From the NCBI RefSeq assembly GCF_002873135.1, contig NZ_MCVI01000022.1:1-64000 (forward strand): a stretch of DNA of 64,000 nucleotides. The letters run 5' to 3'. Source of the stretch: Shewanella sp. 10N.286.48.A6. GTDB taxonomy: Bacteria; Pseudomonadota; Gammaproteobacteria; Enterobacterales; Shewanellaceae. Below are positions 53,188-62,246 of the stretch, in pieces (position 1 is the stretch's first letter; every line of letters starts with the position of its first letter). The notes under the pieces were generated by a model, which was not told the origin of the DNA, ran no database searches, and saw only the letters and a program-made list of their open reading frames with translations. The position numbers and the translations under genes were made by a program.

Positions 53188-56037
53188 ATGCGATTAACCC
53201 GCAAAACAGAAGCAGTCAAAGTCGCAGATAAACCTGCACTTGGACTCAATCGTCGCCAATTTTTGAAGTCTGCAACCCTTGCTACAGGTGGTATTGCTGC
53301 CGCTTCAATGCTGGGCGCCGGAATGATGCGTAAAGCTGAAGCAAAAGATGTTGCTTACGATGCGCCGACTGAAGTGATACGTACTATTTGTTCTCACTGC
53401 TCAGTGGGCTGTGGTATTTATGCTGAAGTGCAAAATGGTGTATGGACAGGTCAAGAACCTGCATTCGATCACCCATTTAACGCTGGTGGCCATTGCGCCA
53501 AAGGTGCTGCACTGCGTGAACATGGTCATGGTGAAAAACGTCTTAAATACCCAATGAAGCTAGAAGGAGGCAAATGGAAGAAACTTTCTTGGGAGCAAGC
53601 CATTGAAGAAGTGGGTCAAAAAGCCCTCGATATTCGTCAAGAATCTGGTCCTGATTCAGTATTTTTCATGGGTAGTGCGAAGTTTTCAAACGAACAAGCT
53701 TATATGTACCGCAAATTGGCAGCAATGTGGGGCACCAACAATGTCGACCACTCTGCACGTATTTGTCACTCTACCACTGTAGCCGGTGTTGCAAACACTT
53801 GGGGCTACGGTGCGCAATCAAACTCTTTTAACGACATGCGTAGCTCGAAAGCGATGATGTTTATCGGTTCGAACCCTTGTGAAGCTCATCCGGTTTCAAT
53901 GCAACACATCCTTGAAGGTAAAGAGCGCGGCGCGAAAATTATCGTAGTCGACCCGCGTTTCACTCGAACTGCAGCTAAGTCTGACGAGTTCGTGCATATT
54001 CGTCCTGGTACGGATATTCCTTACATTTATGGTTTGTTGTGGCACATTTTTGAAAATGGCTGGGAAGACCAAACATTCATCGACCAACGTGTATACGGTA
54101 TGGAACGTATCCGTGAGGAAGTGAAAAAGTGGACCCCTGCCGAAGTTGAACATGTTGCTGGCGTGCCTGAAGCGCAGATGCATCGTGTCGCCAAGTTACT
54201 GGCTGAAACTAAGCCTGGTACTGTGGTTTGGTGTATGGGTGGGACTCAGCATCACATAGGTAATGCTAACACTCGTGCATACTGTATCCTCCAATTAGCC
54301 CTTGGTAATATGGGTGTTTCTGGTGGTGGAACTAACATCTTCCGTGGCCATGATAACGTTCAAGGTGCAACTGACTTTGGCTTATTGTTTGATACATTGC
54401 CAGGTTACTATGGCCTTAAAACAGGTTCATGGAAACATTGGTGTAATGTATGGGACTTGGATTACGAGTGGGTTAAAGCCCGTTTCGATCAAGAGCAACG
54501 TCTAGGTCAAGATCCAATGACTTCAACGGGTATTCCATGTTCTCGCTGGCATGATGGTGTCCTTGAAGACAAATCTAAGATTGCGCAGAAAGATAATATT
54601 CGTATGTCATTCTTCTGGGGGCAATCAGTCAATACTGAAACCCGTGGTCGTGAAGTGCGTGAAGCATTGAACAAAATGGATACAGTTGTTGTTGTGGACC
54701 CATTCCCAACGATGGCAGGTGTCATGCACGAACGAACTGACGGTGTGTATTTATTACCTGCTGCAACTCAGTTTGAAACATACGGTTCAGTCTCTGCTTC
54801 AAACCGTTCACTGCAGTGGCGCTCACAAGTTATCGAACCATTATTTGAGTCAAAAGCTGACCACATTATCATGTACAAGCTGGCGAAAAAATGGGGTATC
54901 GATGCTGAGTTCTGTAAGCATATTAAAGTTAATGGCGATGAGCCGTTGATTGAAGATATGACCCGTGAGTTCAACAAAGGTATGTGGACCATTGGTTACA
55001 CTGGCCAGAGCCCTGAGCGTTTGAAAATGCACCAAGAAAACTGGGGCACATTCGATATGGAAAGCTTAGAAGCGCCAGGTGGTCCAGCTAAAGGTGAAAC
55101 CTACGGTTTACCTTGGCCTTGTTGGGGCACGCCAGAAAACAAACATCCAGGTACGCAAATTCTTTACCGCACTGGACGTGAAGTTAAGTATGGTGGTGGT
55201 AACTTCCGTGCACGTTACGGTGTTGAGCATAACGGTAATAATATTCTTGCTGAAGGTTCTTATTCAAAAGGATCTGAAATCAAAGACGGTTACCCAGAGT
55301 TCACCGCTGACATGCTGAAACAGCTTGGCTGGTGGGATGACTTAACTGCTGAAGAGAAAGTTCACGCTGAAGGTAAAAACTGGAAAACAGATATTTCTGG
55401 TGGTATTCAACGTGTTGCTATCAATCACGGTTGTATCCCATACGGTAATGCCAAAGCACGTTGTATTGTGTGGAACTTCCCAGATGATATCCCGATTCAT
55501 CGCGAGCCGTTATATACCCCTCGTCGCGACTTAGTGGCTAAGTACCCAACTTACGAAGATCGTATGGTTGCACGTCTTCCAACTCTGTATAAGTCTATTC
55601 AAGAAAAAGACTTTGCTAAAGACTTCCCATTAGCGGTAACTACGGGTCGCTTAGTTGAGTATGAAGGTGGTGGTGAAGAAACACGCTCAAATCCATGGCT
55701 TGCAGAATTGCAGCAAGAAATGTTTATTGAGATTAACCCTGCTGATGCAGCCGACCGCGGCTTACGTGATGGTGATGATGTATTCGTTCACAGTCCAGAA
55801 GGCGCTAAAATCACGGTTAAAGCAATGGTGACTCCACGAGTCATTGCTGGTGAATGTTTCATGCCATACCATTTCGCGGGTGTATTCGAAGGCAAGAGCC
55901 TAGAGAAAAATTACCCTGAAGGAACCGTACCTTACATTATTGGTGAAGCTGCCAATACCGTAATGACCTATGGTTATGATGTTGTGACTCAGATGCAAGA
56001 GACTAAGTCTAGCTTGTGTCAGATCAGCAAAGCCTAA
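53188..56037 (+). CDS. fdhA: Formate dehydrogenase catalytic subunit FdhA, module 1 (molybdo- or tungstoenzyme, Cys type)
   Basis: 949 residues from ATG 53188, 8 bp after AAGGAGA. Twin-arginine leader NRRQFLKSA (21-29) sends the folded protein to the periplasm. The [4Fe-4S] cluster is bound by Cys 68, 71, 75 and 103 (CSHCSVGCG ... GHCAKG). The metal ligand is Cys193 in SARICHSTTV with the catalytic His beside it, so Cys replaces the selenocysteine of E. coli FdnG. C-terminal cofactor-binding domain has TTGRLVEYEGGGEE and NPADAADRGLRDGD. Oxidises formate to CO2 and passes electrons to FdhB. Confidence 0.96.
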   Translation: MRLTRKTEAVKVADKPALGLNRRQFLKSATLATGGIAAASMLGAGMMRKAEAKDVAYDAPTEVIRTICSHCSVGCGIYAEVQNGVWTGQEPAFDHPFNAGGHCAKGAALREHGHGEKRLKYPMKLEGGKWKKLSWEQAIEEVGQKALDIRQESGPDSVFFMGSAKFSNEQAYMYRKLAAMWGTNNVDHSARICHSTTVAGVANTWGYGAQSNSFNDMRSSKAMMFIGSNPCEAHPVSMQHILEGKERGAKIIVVDPRFTRTAAKSDEFVHIRPGTDIPYIYGLLWHIFENGWEDQTFIDQRVYGMERIREEVKKWTPAEVEHVAGVPEAQMHRVAKLLAETKPGTVVWCMGGTQHHIGNANTRAYCILQLALGNMGVSGGGTNIFRGHDNVQGATDFGLLFDTLPGYYGLKTGSWKHWCNVWDLDYEWVKARFDQEQRLGQDPMTSTGIPCSRWHDGVLEDKSKIAQKDNIRMSFFWGQSVNTETRGREVREALNKMDTVVVVDPFPTMAGVMHERTDGVYLLPAATQFETYGSVSASNRSLQWRSQVIEPLFESKADHIIMYKLAKKWGIDAEFCKHIKVNGDEPLIEDMTREFNKGMWTIGYTGQSPERLKMHQENWGTFDMESLEAPGGPAKGETYGLPWPCWGTPENKHPGTQILYRTGREVKYGGGNFRARYGVEHNGNNILAEGSYSKGSEIKDGYPEFTADMLKQLGWWDDLTAEEKVHAEGKNWKTDISGGIQRVAINHGCIPYGNAKARCIVWNFPDDIPIHREPLYTPRRDLVAKYPTYEDRMVARLPTLYKSIQEKDFAKDFPLAVTTGRLVEYEGGGEETRSNPWLAELQQEMFIEINPADAADRGLRDGDDVFVHSPEGAKITVKAMVTPRVIAGECFMPYHFAGVFEGKSLEKNYPEGTVPYIIGEAANTVMTYGYDVVTQMQETKSSLCQISKA

Positions 56038-56063
56038 TTAACTTGATGAGGAGATAAGCCATT

Positions 56064-56660
56064 ATGGCAGTCATGAAATTTTTGTGTGACACAAAACGCT
56101 GCATCGAGTGTAACGGTTGCGTCACAGCTTGTAAGAACGAAAACGATTCCGCTTTAGAGTGGGGTATTCAGCGTCGCCGCGTGGTTACTATCAATGATGG
56201 TGAACCCGGTGAAGCGTCAATTTCTGTTGCATGTATGCATTGTACCGATGCTCCTTGTATGGCCGTATGTCCGGCGGATTGTTTCTATCAAACCGACGAT
56301 GGCATTGTGCTACACGATAAAGATACTTGTATCGGTTGTGGTTACTGTTTTTATGCATGTCCTTTTGGAGCGCCACAGTTCCCGAAAAAGACCGCATTTG
56401 GTAGCCGCGGTAAAATGGATAAATGTACTTTCTGTGCCGGTGGCCCAGAAGAAAACCATTCCGATGCCGAGCGTCAGAAGTACGGTGCAAACCGTATTGC
56501 TGAAGGTAAGTTACCTATGTGTGCTGAGCTTTGTTCAACTAAAGCCCTGCTTGCTGGTGATGCCGAAATCGTATCGAGTATCTATCGCGAACGTATGTCT
56601 AAGCGCGGTAATCCGAATACCATTTGGGGCTATGATCCTAAAACGGGTGATATGGTTTAG
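56064..56660 (+). CDS. fdhB: Formate dehydrogenase iron-sulfur subunit FdhB, module 1
   Basis: 198 residues. Four ferredoxin-type cluster sites: CIECNGCVTACKNE, CMHCTDAPCMAVCPADC, CIGCGYCFYACPFGAPQFP and CTFCAGGPEE ... CAELCSTKAL. Has no signal and is exported with FdhA. It carries electrons from FdhA to the cytochrome b subunit. It lacks the C-terminal membrane helix of E. coli FdnH. Confidence 0.95.
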   Translation: MAVMKFLCDTKRCIECNGCVTACKNENDSALEWGIQRRRVVTINDGEPGEASISVACMHCTDAPCMAVCPADCFYQTDDGIVLHDKDTCIGCGYCFYACPFGAPQFPKKTAFGSRGKMDKCTFCAGGPEENHSDAERQKYGANRIAEGKLPMCAELCSTKALLAGDAEIVSSIYRERMSKRGNPNTIWGYDPKTGDMV

Positions 56661-56708
56661 ACAGTGCAAAGGTTACGGGCTTTGTCCGTAACCAAGCAAG
56701 GAGTGACA

Positions 56709-57719
56709 ATGTTAAACAAACAGTTAAACAAATCACTGCGTAGCTTGTTTGCTCTGTTGGTTCTGGTGATGGGGTTAGGTTTTGCAACCACAACCTTAGC
56801 GGCAGATGAACAATCAAGTAAGCAGCAGGCAGGGAAGGAAAACCCGGCTGAATTATGGCGAGCAGTGAAAGCTGGCGACTCTGGCTTTACAACAGCTCAA
56901 GGTATTGAACCCGGCGTACTGATTAATGTTGCGGGCAATCAAGGTCGAATAATCAGAGATGACTATATTACTCCCGGAGTGGCGTTAGCTCTCGTAGGTG
57001 TATTTGCTGCATTTTTACTATTCTACTTTGTTAATGGCCCAGCAAAATTGGCGAAGGGGTATTCAGGCAAGATGGTTGAGCGATGGTCTAAAGCAGATAT
57101 TTGGCTGCATTGGATTATGGCCGTTGCCTGTTTAACGTTAATGCTAACTGGTCTGGTGATCATACTAGGTAAAATTGCTATCCAACCCTATGTCAGCGCT
57201 GGTATTTGGGCTGGTGTTATTGGTTTTAGTAAACTAGTACATGATTGGACAGGTCCGGTATTTATCGTATCTTGGTTGCTATGTATTGTTAAATGGATGC
57301 CACTGCAAACCTTTAAGATGTATGACTTAAAATGGTTTTTAGTGGTTGGGGGTTACATCAACTTCGGTCCATTTAAAGGTAAGCATCCAGACAGTGGTTT
57401 TGCCAACGCCGGTGAAAAAATGTGGTTTTGGACCTTAGTGTTCTTTGGCCTCTTTATCAGCGTATCAGGCATCATGCTAGTGTTACCGGGATTAGATTTA
57501 CCCCGTGAAGCTTCAATGGCCGCGCTACTTATTCACGGCATTAGTGCTGCGATTCTCATTGCATTTACCATTGTGCATATTTGGATGGCAACAGCATTGA
57601 GTGAAGGTGGTATGGAATCCATGGTTTCAGGCTATTGTGATGAAAATTGGGCAGTGCAGCATCACAATGTTTGGTTCGATGAAATCAAAGCTAACGGTTC
57701 GATAAAATATCAGAAGTGA
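56709..57719 (+). CDS. fdhC: Formate dehydrogenase cytochrome b subunit FdhC, module 1
   Basis: 336 residues from ATG 56709 (AAGGAG upstream; open frame to 56664). An N-terminal signal peptide (near TTLAA-DE) and a ~70-residue periplasmic extension precede about five membrane helices. Heme-ligand His are expected in WLHWIMAVACLTLML, LVHDWTGPVF and the last helix FTIVHIWMATALSEGGMESM. Conserved GGYINFGPFKGKHPD loop. Passes electrons to menaquinone. Confidence 0.93.
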   Translation: MLNKQLNKSLRSLFALLVLVMGLGFATTTLAADEQSSKQQAGKENPAELWRAVKAGDSGFTTAQGIEPGVLINVAGNQGRIIRDDYITPGVALALVGVFAAFLLFYFVNGPAKLAKGYSGKMVERWSKADIWLHWIMAVACLTLMLTGLVIILGKIAIQPYVSAGIWAGVIGFSKLVHDWTGPVFIVSWLLCIVKWMPLQTFKMYDLKWFLVVGGYINFGPFKGKHPDSGFANAGEKMWFWTLVFFGLFISVSGIMLVLPGLDLPREASMAALLIHGISAAILIAFTIVHIWMATALSEGGMESMVSGYCDENWAVQHHNVWFDEIKANGSIKYQK

Positions 57720-57762
57720 TAGTGAGTTAGCCTTTTGCTGATTTAGTCACTTAATTACTTTC

Positions 57763-57806
57763 AAAACACCTCAACTGAGTCTATCTTGTTGAGGTGTTTT
57801 TATATC
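57763..57806 (+). terminator. Terminator of fdh module 1
   Basis: AAAACACCTCAAC (57763-57775) and GTTGAGGTGTTTT (57788-57800) with a 12-nt loop, followed by TATAT. Confidence 0.9.
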
Positions 57807-58503
57807 TGCCTGTTGGCGGAATGGGTAGTTTTGTCAGTACCTATTTTATTGCTCGCAGCAGGCGAATAAATCGCTTAATTTAGGCTGCTATTCCAACAGT
57901 TATTTCAATAGTTATTTCAATAGTTATTTTGACCAATTTTAGTGGCTTATTGATTGCTGTTACTACTGAATTTTTACGGCCGCTTTTTGTGCGCTACCTA
58001 TGCTCAAAAGTAACTTGCTTGTTAATGTTTACAGAGGCATTTGTGGTCAGCTAAATATTGGCTATTTTAATAACGAAAAGCACTGCAAGTACAGCTTTTA
58101 AGTACTAAAAGTTATATAGTGATTGTGGTGTTTATTTAGACAAAAACCGTATAAAAATCCTTTTAACTCAATCTACTTGTTAAGTAATTTAACATTGTAA
58201 GCACTGCTAAAATCCCACCCAAAAGTTTTGTTCTCACACGGCATGATTTGAAAACATGACCCAGTTAACGCTTTCTTTATTTATTGGTTATTTTAGGCCA
58301 ATGAACAGGTGTTAGATCATATTATTTCAGCCTCTCTCTCTATATATTAGCGGCGTAAATTTGTGGACTAGATTCATTTATATGTGTTTTTACCTTTTTA
58401 GCTCATCCACTTAACCATTGATTAACAATGGTGTTTGGTAACTAAAAAGGCCTAAGAGGGCATCTGCATGATAAGCAGATGTGTATTAAACCCAGGAGTA
58501 AAG
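57807..58503. other. Long leader/promoter region of fdh module 2
   Basis: About 700 bp without a gene. It holds a 12-bp tandem repeat AGTTATTTCAAT (57898-57909, 57910-57921, partial to 57930), an inverted repeat GTTAA-GTAAT-TTAAC (58179-58193), another ACCATTG-ATTAA-CAATGGT (58414-58432) and a leader hairpin at 58461-58481. No sigma-54 element found. Length suggests separate, complex control of the second module. Confidence 0.55.
58461..58481 (+). repeat. Leader hairpin before fdhX2
   Basis: CATCTGC-ATGATAA-GCAGATG, 23 bp before the ATG of fdhX2, next to the GGAG ribosome site region. Confidence 0.65.
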
Positions 58504-58701
58504 ATGAAGAAGCAACAGCCTGATCTGAACCGCAGATCTTTGCTGAAAGCCATCACCGTAGGTAGCGCTGCTACTGCAGCAATTGCTGTTTCAGGTGTGA
58601 GTGTGGCAAAAGCAACCGAGAGTAACATTAGTATCAAAGGTTCTAATGGTTACAAAGAAACTGCGCATATTCGTAGCTACTACGATAGCTTACGCGGATA
58701 A
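58504..58701 (+). CDS. Formate dehydrogenase region Tat-targeted small protein (FdhX), module 2
   Basis: 65 residues from ATG 58504 (CAGGAG upstream). Tat leader LNRRSLLKAITVGSAATAA, mature ending GSNGYKETAHIRSYYDSLRG. Paralogue of 52967-53170. The conserved tail suggests it binds a common partner, perhaps FdhA. Confidence 0.87.
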   Translation: MKKQQPDLNRRSLLKAITVGSAATAAIAVSGVSVAKATESNISIKGSNGYKETAHIRSYYDSLRG

Positions 58702-58718
58702 TTCAGGAGAAATAAGCG

Positions 58719-61574
58719 ATGAAGTTAACTCGCAAGTCTACAGCAGCACCTAAAGCTGCTAGCAAGTCGCTCGGTATCAACCGTCGTCAATTTATGAAGA
58801 ATGCAGGTATTGCTACTGGTGGTATCGCCGCTGCTTCATTAATGGGCACTGGCATGATGCGTCGAGCTGAAGCAAAAGAAATTGCTCATGATGCACCAAC
58901 TGAAATCAAACGTACCGTATGTTCTGCATGTGCTGTTGGTTGTGGTTTATACGCTGAAGTACAAAATGGCGTTTGGACAGGTCAAGAGCCTGCATTCGAT
59001 CACCCATTTAATGCTGGTGGACACTGTGCTAAAGGTGCTGCATTACGTGAACATGGTCACGGTGAGAAGCGTCTTAAATACCCAATGAAATTGGTTGATG
59101 GCAAGTGGAAGAAACTATCTTGGGAGCAAGCTTACAACGAAGTTGGCGACAAGATGCAAGATATCCGTGAAGAGTCAGGTCCTGATTCAGTTTACTTCAT
59201 GGGTAGTGCTAAGTTCTCGAACGAAGGTTGTTACATGTACCGTAAATTTGCGGCTATGTGGGGCACGAACAACATCGATCACTCTGCACGTATTTGTCAC
59301 TCTACCACTGTAGCTGGTGTTGCAAACACTTGGGGCTATGGTGCGCAAACTAACTCTTTCAATGATATCCAAAATGCAAATGCAATCTTCTTCATCGGTG
59401 CAAACCCGGCTGAAGCGCATCCAGTTGCAATGCAGCATATCTTATTAGCGAAAGAGAAAAACAACGCGAAAATCATCGTTGTTGATCCTCGTTTCTCACG
59501 TACTGCAGCGCACGCTGACCTACATTGTGGTCTACGTCCTGGTACTGATATTCCATTCATTTACGGTATGCTATGGCACATCTTTGAAAATGGTTGGGAA
59601 GACAAGACGTTCATCAAAGAACGTGTTTTCGAAATGGAATCAATTCGCGAAGAAGTGAAAAAATTCCCGCCTAAAGAAGTTGCTGATGTAACTGGCTGTA
59701 GCGAAGAAGAAGTTTACCAAGCTGCGAAAATGATGGCAGATAACCGTCCAGGTACTGTTGTTTGGTGTATGGGTGGTACTCAGCATCACGTAGGTAATGC
59801 TAACACTCGTGCTTACTGTATCCTTCAATTAGCCCTTGGTAACATGGGTGTTAAAGGCGGCGGAACAAACATTTTCCGTGGTCACGATAACGTACAGGGT
59901 GCGACTGACTTAGGTTTGTTATTTGATAACTTACCAGGTTACTACGGTCTGACTTCTGGCGCTTGGGATCACTGGACGAACGTTTGGGATCTTGAAAAAT
60001 CTTGGGTTAGTAATCGTTTCGACCAAGGTACTTACTTAGGTCGCGACCCAATGACCACTCCTGGTATTCCTTGTTCTCGCTGGCACGATGGTGTGTTAGA
60101 AGAGAAGGGTAAACTAGCGCAGAATGACAACATCCGTATGGCATTCTTCTGGGGTCAATCTGTTAACACTGAAACTCGTCAAAGCGAAGTGCGTGATGCA
60201 TTAGATAAGATGGACACAGTTGTTGTTGTGGATCCATTCCCAACTATGGCGGGTGTTATGCATCGTCGTCAGAACGGTGTTTACTTGCTTCCAGCTGCGA
60301 CTCAGTTCGAAACTGAAGGTTCAGTATCTAACTCTGGCCGTAGTCAGCAGTGGCGTGAAAAGGTTATCGAGCCTTTATTCGAATCAAAAACTGACCTTGA
60401 GATCATGTACCGTCTATCTCAAAAGCTTGGTTTTGCAGAGCAATACACTAAACGTATCGCTAAAGATGCCAATGACATCCTAGTTATTGAAGACATCACT
60501 CGCGAAATCAACCGCGGTATGTGGACTATTGGTATGACAGGTCAAAGCCCTGAGCGTATCAAAGAGCACACTCAAAACTGGGGCACGTTCAGCAACAAGA
60601 CTCTTGAAGCTGCTGGCGGACCTGCTAAAGGCGAAACTTATGGTTTACCTTGGCCTTGTTGGGGTACGCCAGAGCAGAAGCATCCTGGTACTCAAATCCT
60701 GTATAACACAAGCAAACACGTTAAAGACGGTGGTGGTAACTTCCGTGCACGTTACGGTGTTGAATACAAAGGTGAGAACATTCTTGCTGATGGCAGCTTC
60801 TCTAAAGGCGCTGAAATCACTGATGGTTACCCAGAGTTCTCTGCACAAATGCTTAAGCAATTAGGCTGGTGGGACGAACTAACAGCTGAAGAAAAAGCAT
60901 CAGCTGAAGGTAAGAACTGGAAAACCGATCTATTAGGCGGCATCGTACGTGTTGCTGTTAAGCATGGTTGTATTCCATTCGGTAACGCTAAAGCGCGTTG
61001 TATCGTTTGGACTTTCCCAGATATCGTACCTATTCACCGTGAGCCGTTATACACATCTCGTCGTGATCTTGTGTCTAAGTACCCAACTTACGATGATATG
61101 CAAGTACATCGCTTACCAACTCTTTACAAGTCAATCCAAGAGAAAGACACGTCAGCTAAGTACCCATTAGTACTGACTTCTGGTCGTTTGGTTGAGTATG
61201 AAGGTGGTGGTGAAGAGTCTCGTTCTAACCCTTGGCTTGCAGAGCTTCAACAAGAAATGTTTGTTGAAATGAACCCTGCTGATGCCGCAGATCGTAGTCT
61301 ACGTGACGGTGATACTGTGTGGTTAGAAGGTGCTGAAGGTGGCCGTATTAAGATTAAAGTTATGGTTACTCCACGCGTTAAACCAGGTGTTACTTGGATG
61401 CCTTACCACTTCGCGGGTGTTATGCATGGCGAAAGCTTAGCAGCTAACTACCCAGAAGGTACTGTTCCTTACGTAATAGGTGAGTCTTGTAACACTGCAA
61501 TGACTTACGGTTATGACCCTGTGACACAAATGCAGGAAACTAAGGCATCGCTTTGTCAGGTAGAGAAAGCGTAA
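58719..61574 (+). CDS. fdhA: Formate dehydrogenase catalytic subunit FdhA, module 2 (Cys type)
   Basis: 951 residues, CAGGAG ribosome site. Same domain plan and numbering as the first copy: Tat motif NRRQFMK (21-27), cluster Cys 68, 71, 75 and 103 (CSACAVGCG), catalytic Cys193 in SARICHSTTV. Roughly four fifths identical to copy 1 by eye, with differences such as KEKNNAKI for KERGAKI. Codon choice is skewed to CGT, GGT, AAC, ATC and CTT/TTA with few rare codons, suggesting higher expression than copy 1. Formate oxidation in the periplasm. Confidence 0.96.
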   Translation: MKLTRKSTAAPKAASKSLGINRRQFMKNAGIATGGIAAASLMGTGMMRRAEAKEIAHDAPTEIKRTVCSACAVGCGLYAEVQNGVWTGQEPAFDHPFNAGGHCAKGAALREHGHGEKRLKYPMKLVDGKWKKLSWEQAYNEVGDKMQDIREESGPDSVYFMGSAKFSNEGCYMYRKFAAMWGTNNIDHSARICHSTTVAGVANTWGYGAQTNSFNDIQNANAIFFIGANPAEAHPVAMQHILLAKEKNNAKIIVVDPRFSRTAAHADLHCGLRPGTDIPFIYGMLWHIFENGWEDKTFIKERVFEMESIREEVKKFPPKEVADVTGCSEEEVYQAAKMMADNRPGTVVWCMGGTQHHVGNANTRAYCILQLALGNMGVKGGGTNIFRGHDNVQGATDLGLLFDNLPGYYGLTSGAWDHWTNVWDLEKSWVSNRFDQGTYLGRDPMTTPGIPCSRWHDGVLEEKGKLAQNDNIRMAFFWGQSVNTETRQSEVRDALDKMDTVVVVDPFPTMAGVMHRRQNGVYLLPAATQFETEGSVSNSGRSQQWREKVIEPLFESKTDLEIMYRLSQKLGFAEQYTKRIAKDANDILVIEDITREINRGMWTIGMTGQSPERIKEHTQNWGTFSNKTLEAAGGPAKGETYGLPWPCWGTPEQKHPGTQILYNTSKHVKDGGGNFRARYGVEYKGENILADGSFSKGAEITDGYPEFSAQMLKQLGWWDELTAEEKASAEGKNWKTDLLGGIVRVAVKHGCIPFGNAKARCIVWTFPDIVPIHREPLYTSRRDLVSKYPTYDDMQVHRLPTLYKSIQEKDTSAKYPLVLTSGRLVEYEGGGEESRSNPWLAELQQEMFVEMNPADAADRSLRDGDTVWLEGAEGGRIKIKVMVTPRVKPGVTWMPYHFAGVMHGESLAANYPEGTVPYVIGESCNTAMTYGYDPVTQMQETKASLCQVEKA

Positions 61575-61602
61575 CAGCAGTTTAAGCTAGGAGAATTGCC
61601 GA

Positions 61603-62172
61603 ATGGCTACAATGAAATTTTTATGTGATACCAAGCGCTGCATCGAATGTAATGGTTGTGTCACAGCTTGTAAAAACGAAAACGACTCTGCTTTAGAGTG
61701 GGGAATTCAACGTCGTCGCGTAGTGACTATCAATGACGGTCAACCAGGTGAAGCGTCTATCTCAGTGGCATGTATGCACTGTAGTGATGCACCTTGTATG
61801 GCTGTTTGTCCTGCAAACTGTTTCTACAAAACTGAAGACGGTATCGTACTGCACGATAAAGATACTTGTATCGGTTGTGGTTACTGTTTATATGCATGTC
61901 CATTTGGAGCGCCTCAGTTCCCTCAAGGCGGCGCTTTTGGTGCTCGCGGTAAGATGGACAAGTGTACTTTCTGTGCTGGTGGCCCAGAAGCTGATCACTC
62001 TAATGAAGAGCGTCAGAAATATGGTGCTAACCGTGTTGCAGAAGGCAAGCTTCCAATGTGTGCTGAGCTTTGTTCAACCAAAGCCCTACTTGCTGGTGAT
62101 GCAGAAATCGTTTCTGCTATCTTCCGTGAGCGTGTGGCTTATCGCGGTTCTAACAAGGCTATTTGGGGTTAA
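61603..62172 (+). CDS. fdhB: Formate dehydrogenase iron-sulfur subunit FdhB, module 2
   Basis: 189 residues; nearly identical N-terminal 150 residues to the module 1 subunit, with all four cluster sites retained (CIECNGC, CMHCSDAPC, CIGCGYC, CTFCAGG). The C-terminus is nine residues shorter, ending SNKAIWG. Electron transfer from FdhA to FdhC. Confidence 0.95.
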   Translation: MATMKFLCDTKRCIECNGCVTACKNENDSALEWGIQRRRVVTINDGQPGEASISVACMHCSDAPCMAVCPANCFYKTEDGIVLHDKDTCIGCGYCLYACPFGAPQFPQGGAFGARGKMDKCTFCAGGPEADHSNEERQKYGANRVAEGKLPMCAELCSTKALLAGDAEIVSAIFRERVAYRGSNKAIWG

Positions 62173-62246
62173 TCTCCAGCTGAGTTAGTAAGCATAGCTA
62201 TGATGCCCAAGGTCACTTGGGCATCAAGCAGCATAGAGGAAGTATT

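Noticed and set aside
57898..57930. Possible CRISPR or iteron array
   Set aside because: Only 2.75 adjacent 12-bp copies with no spacers, no cas genes and no replication gene.
53188..61574. Selenocysteine at the FdhA active sites
   Set aside because: Both genes have TGT (Cys193) in ARICHSTT and no in-frame TGA, so selenocysteine is not used.
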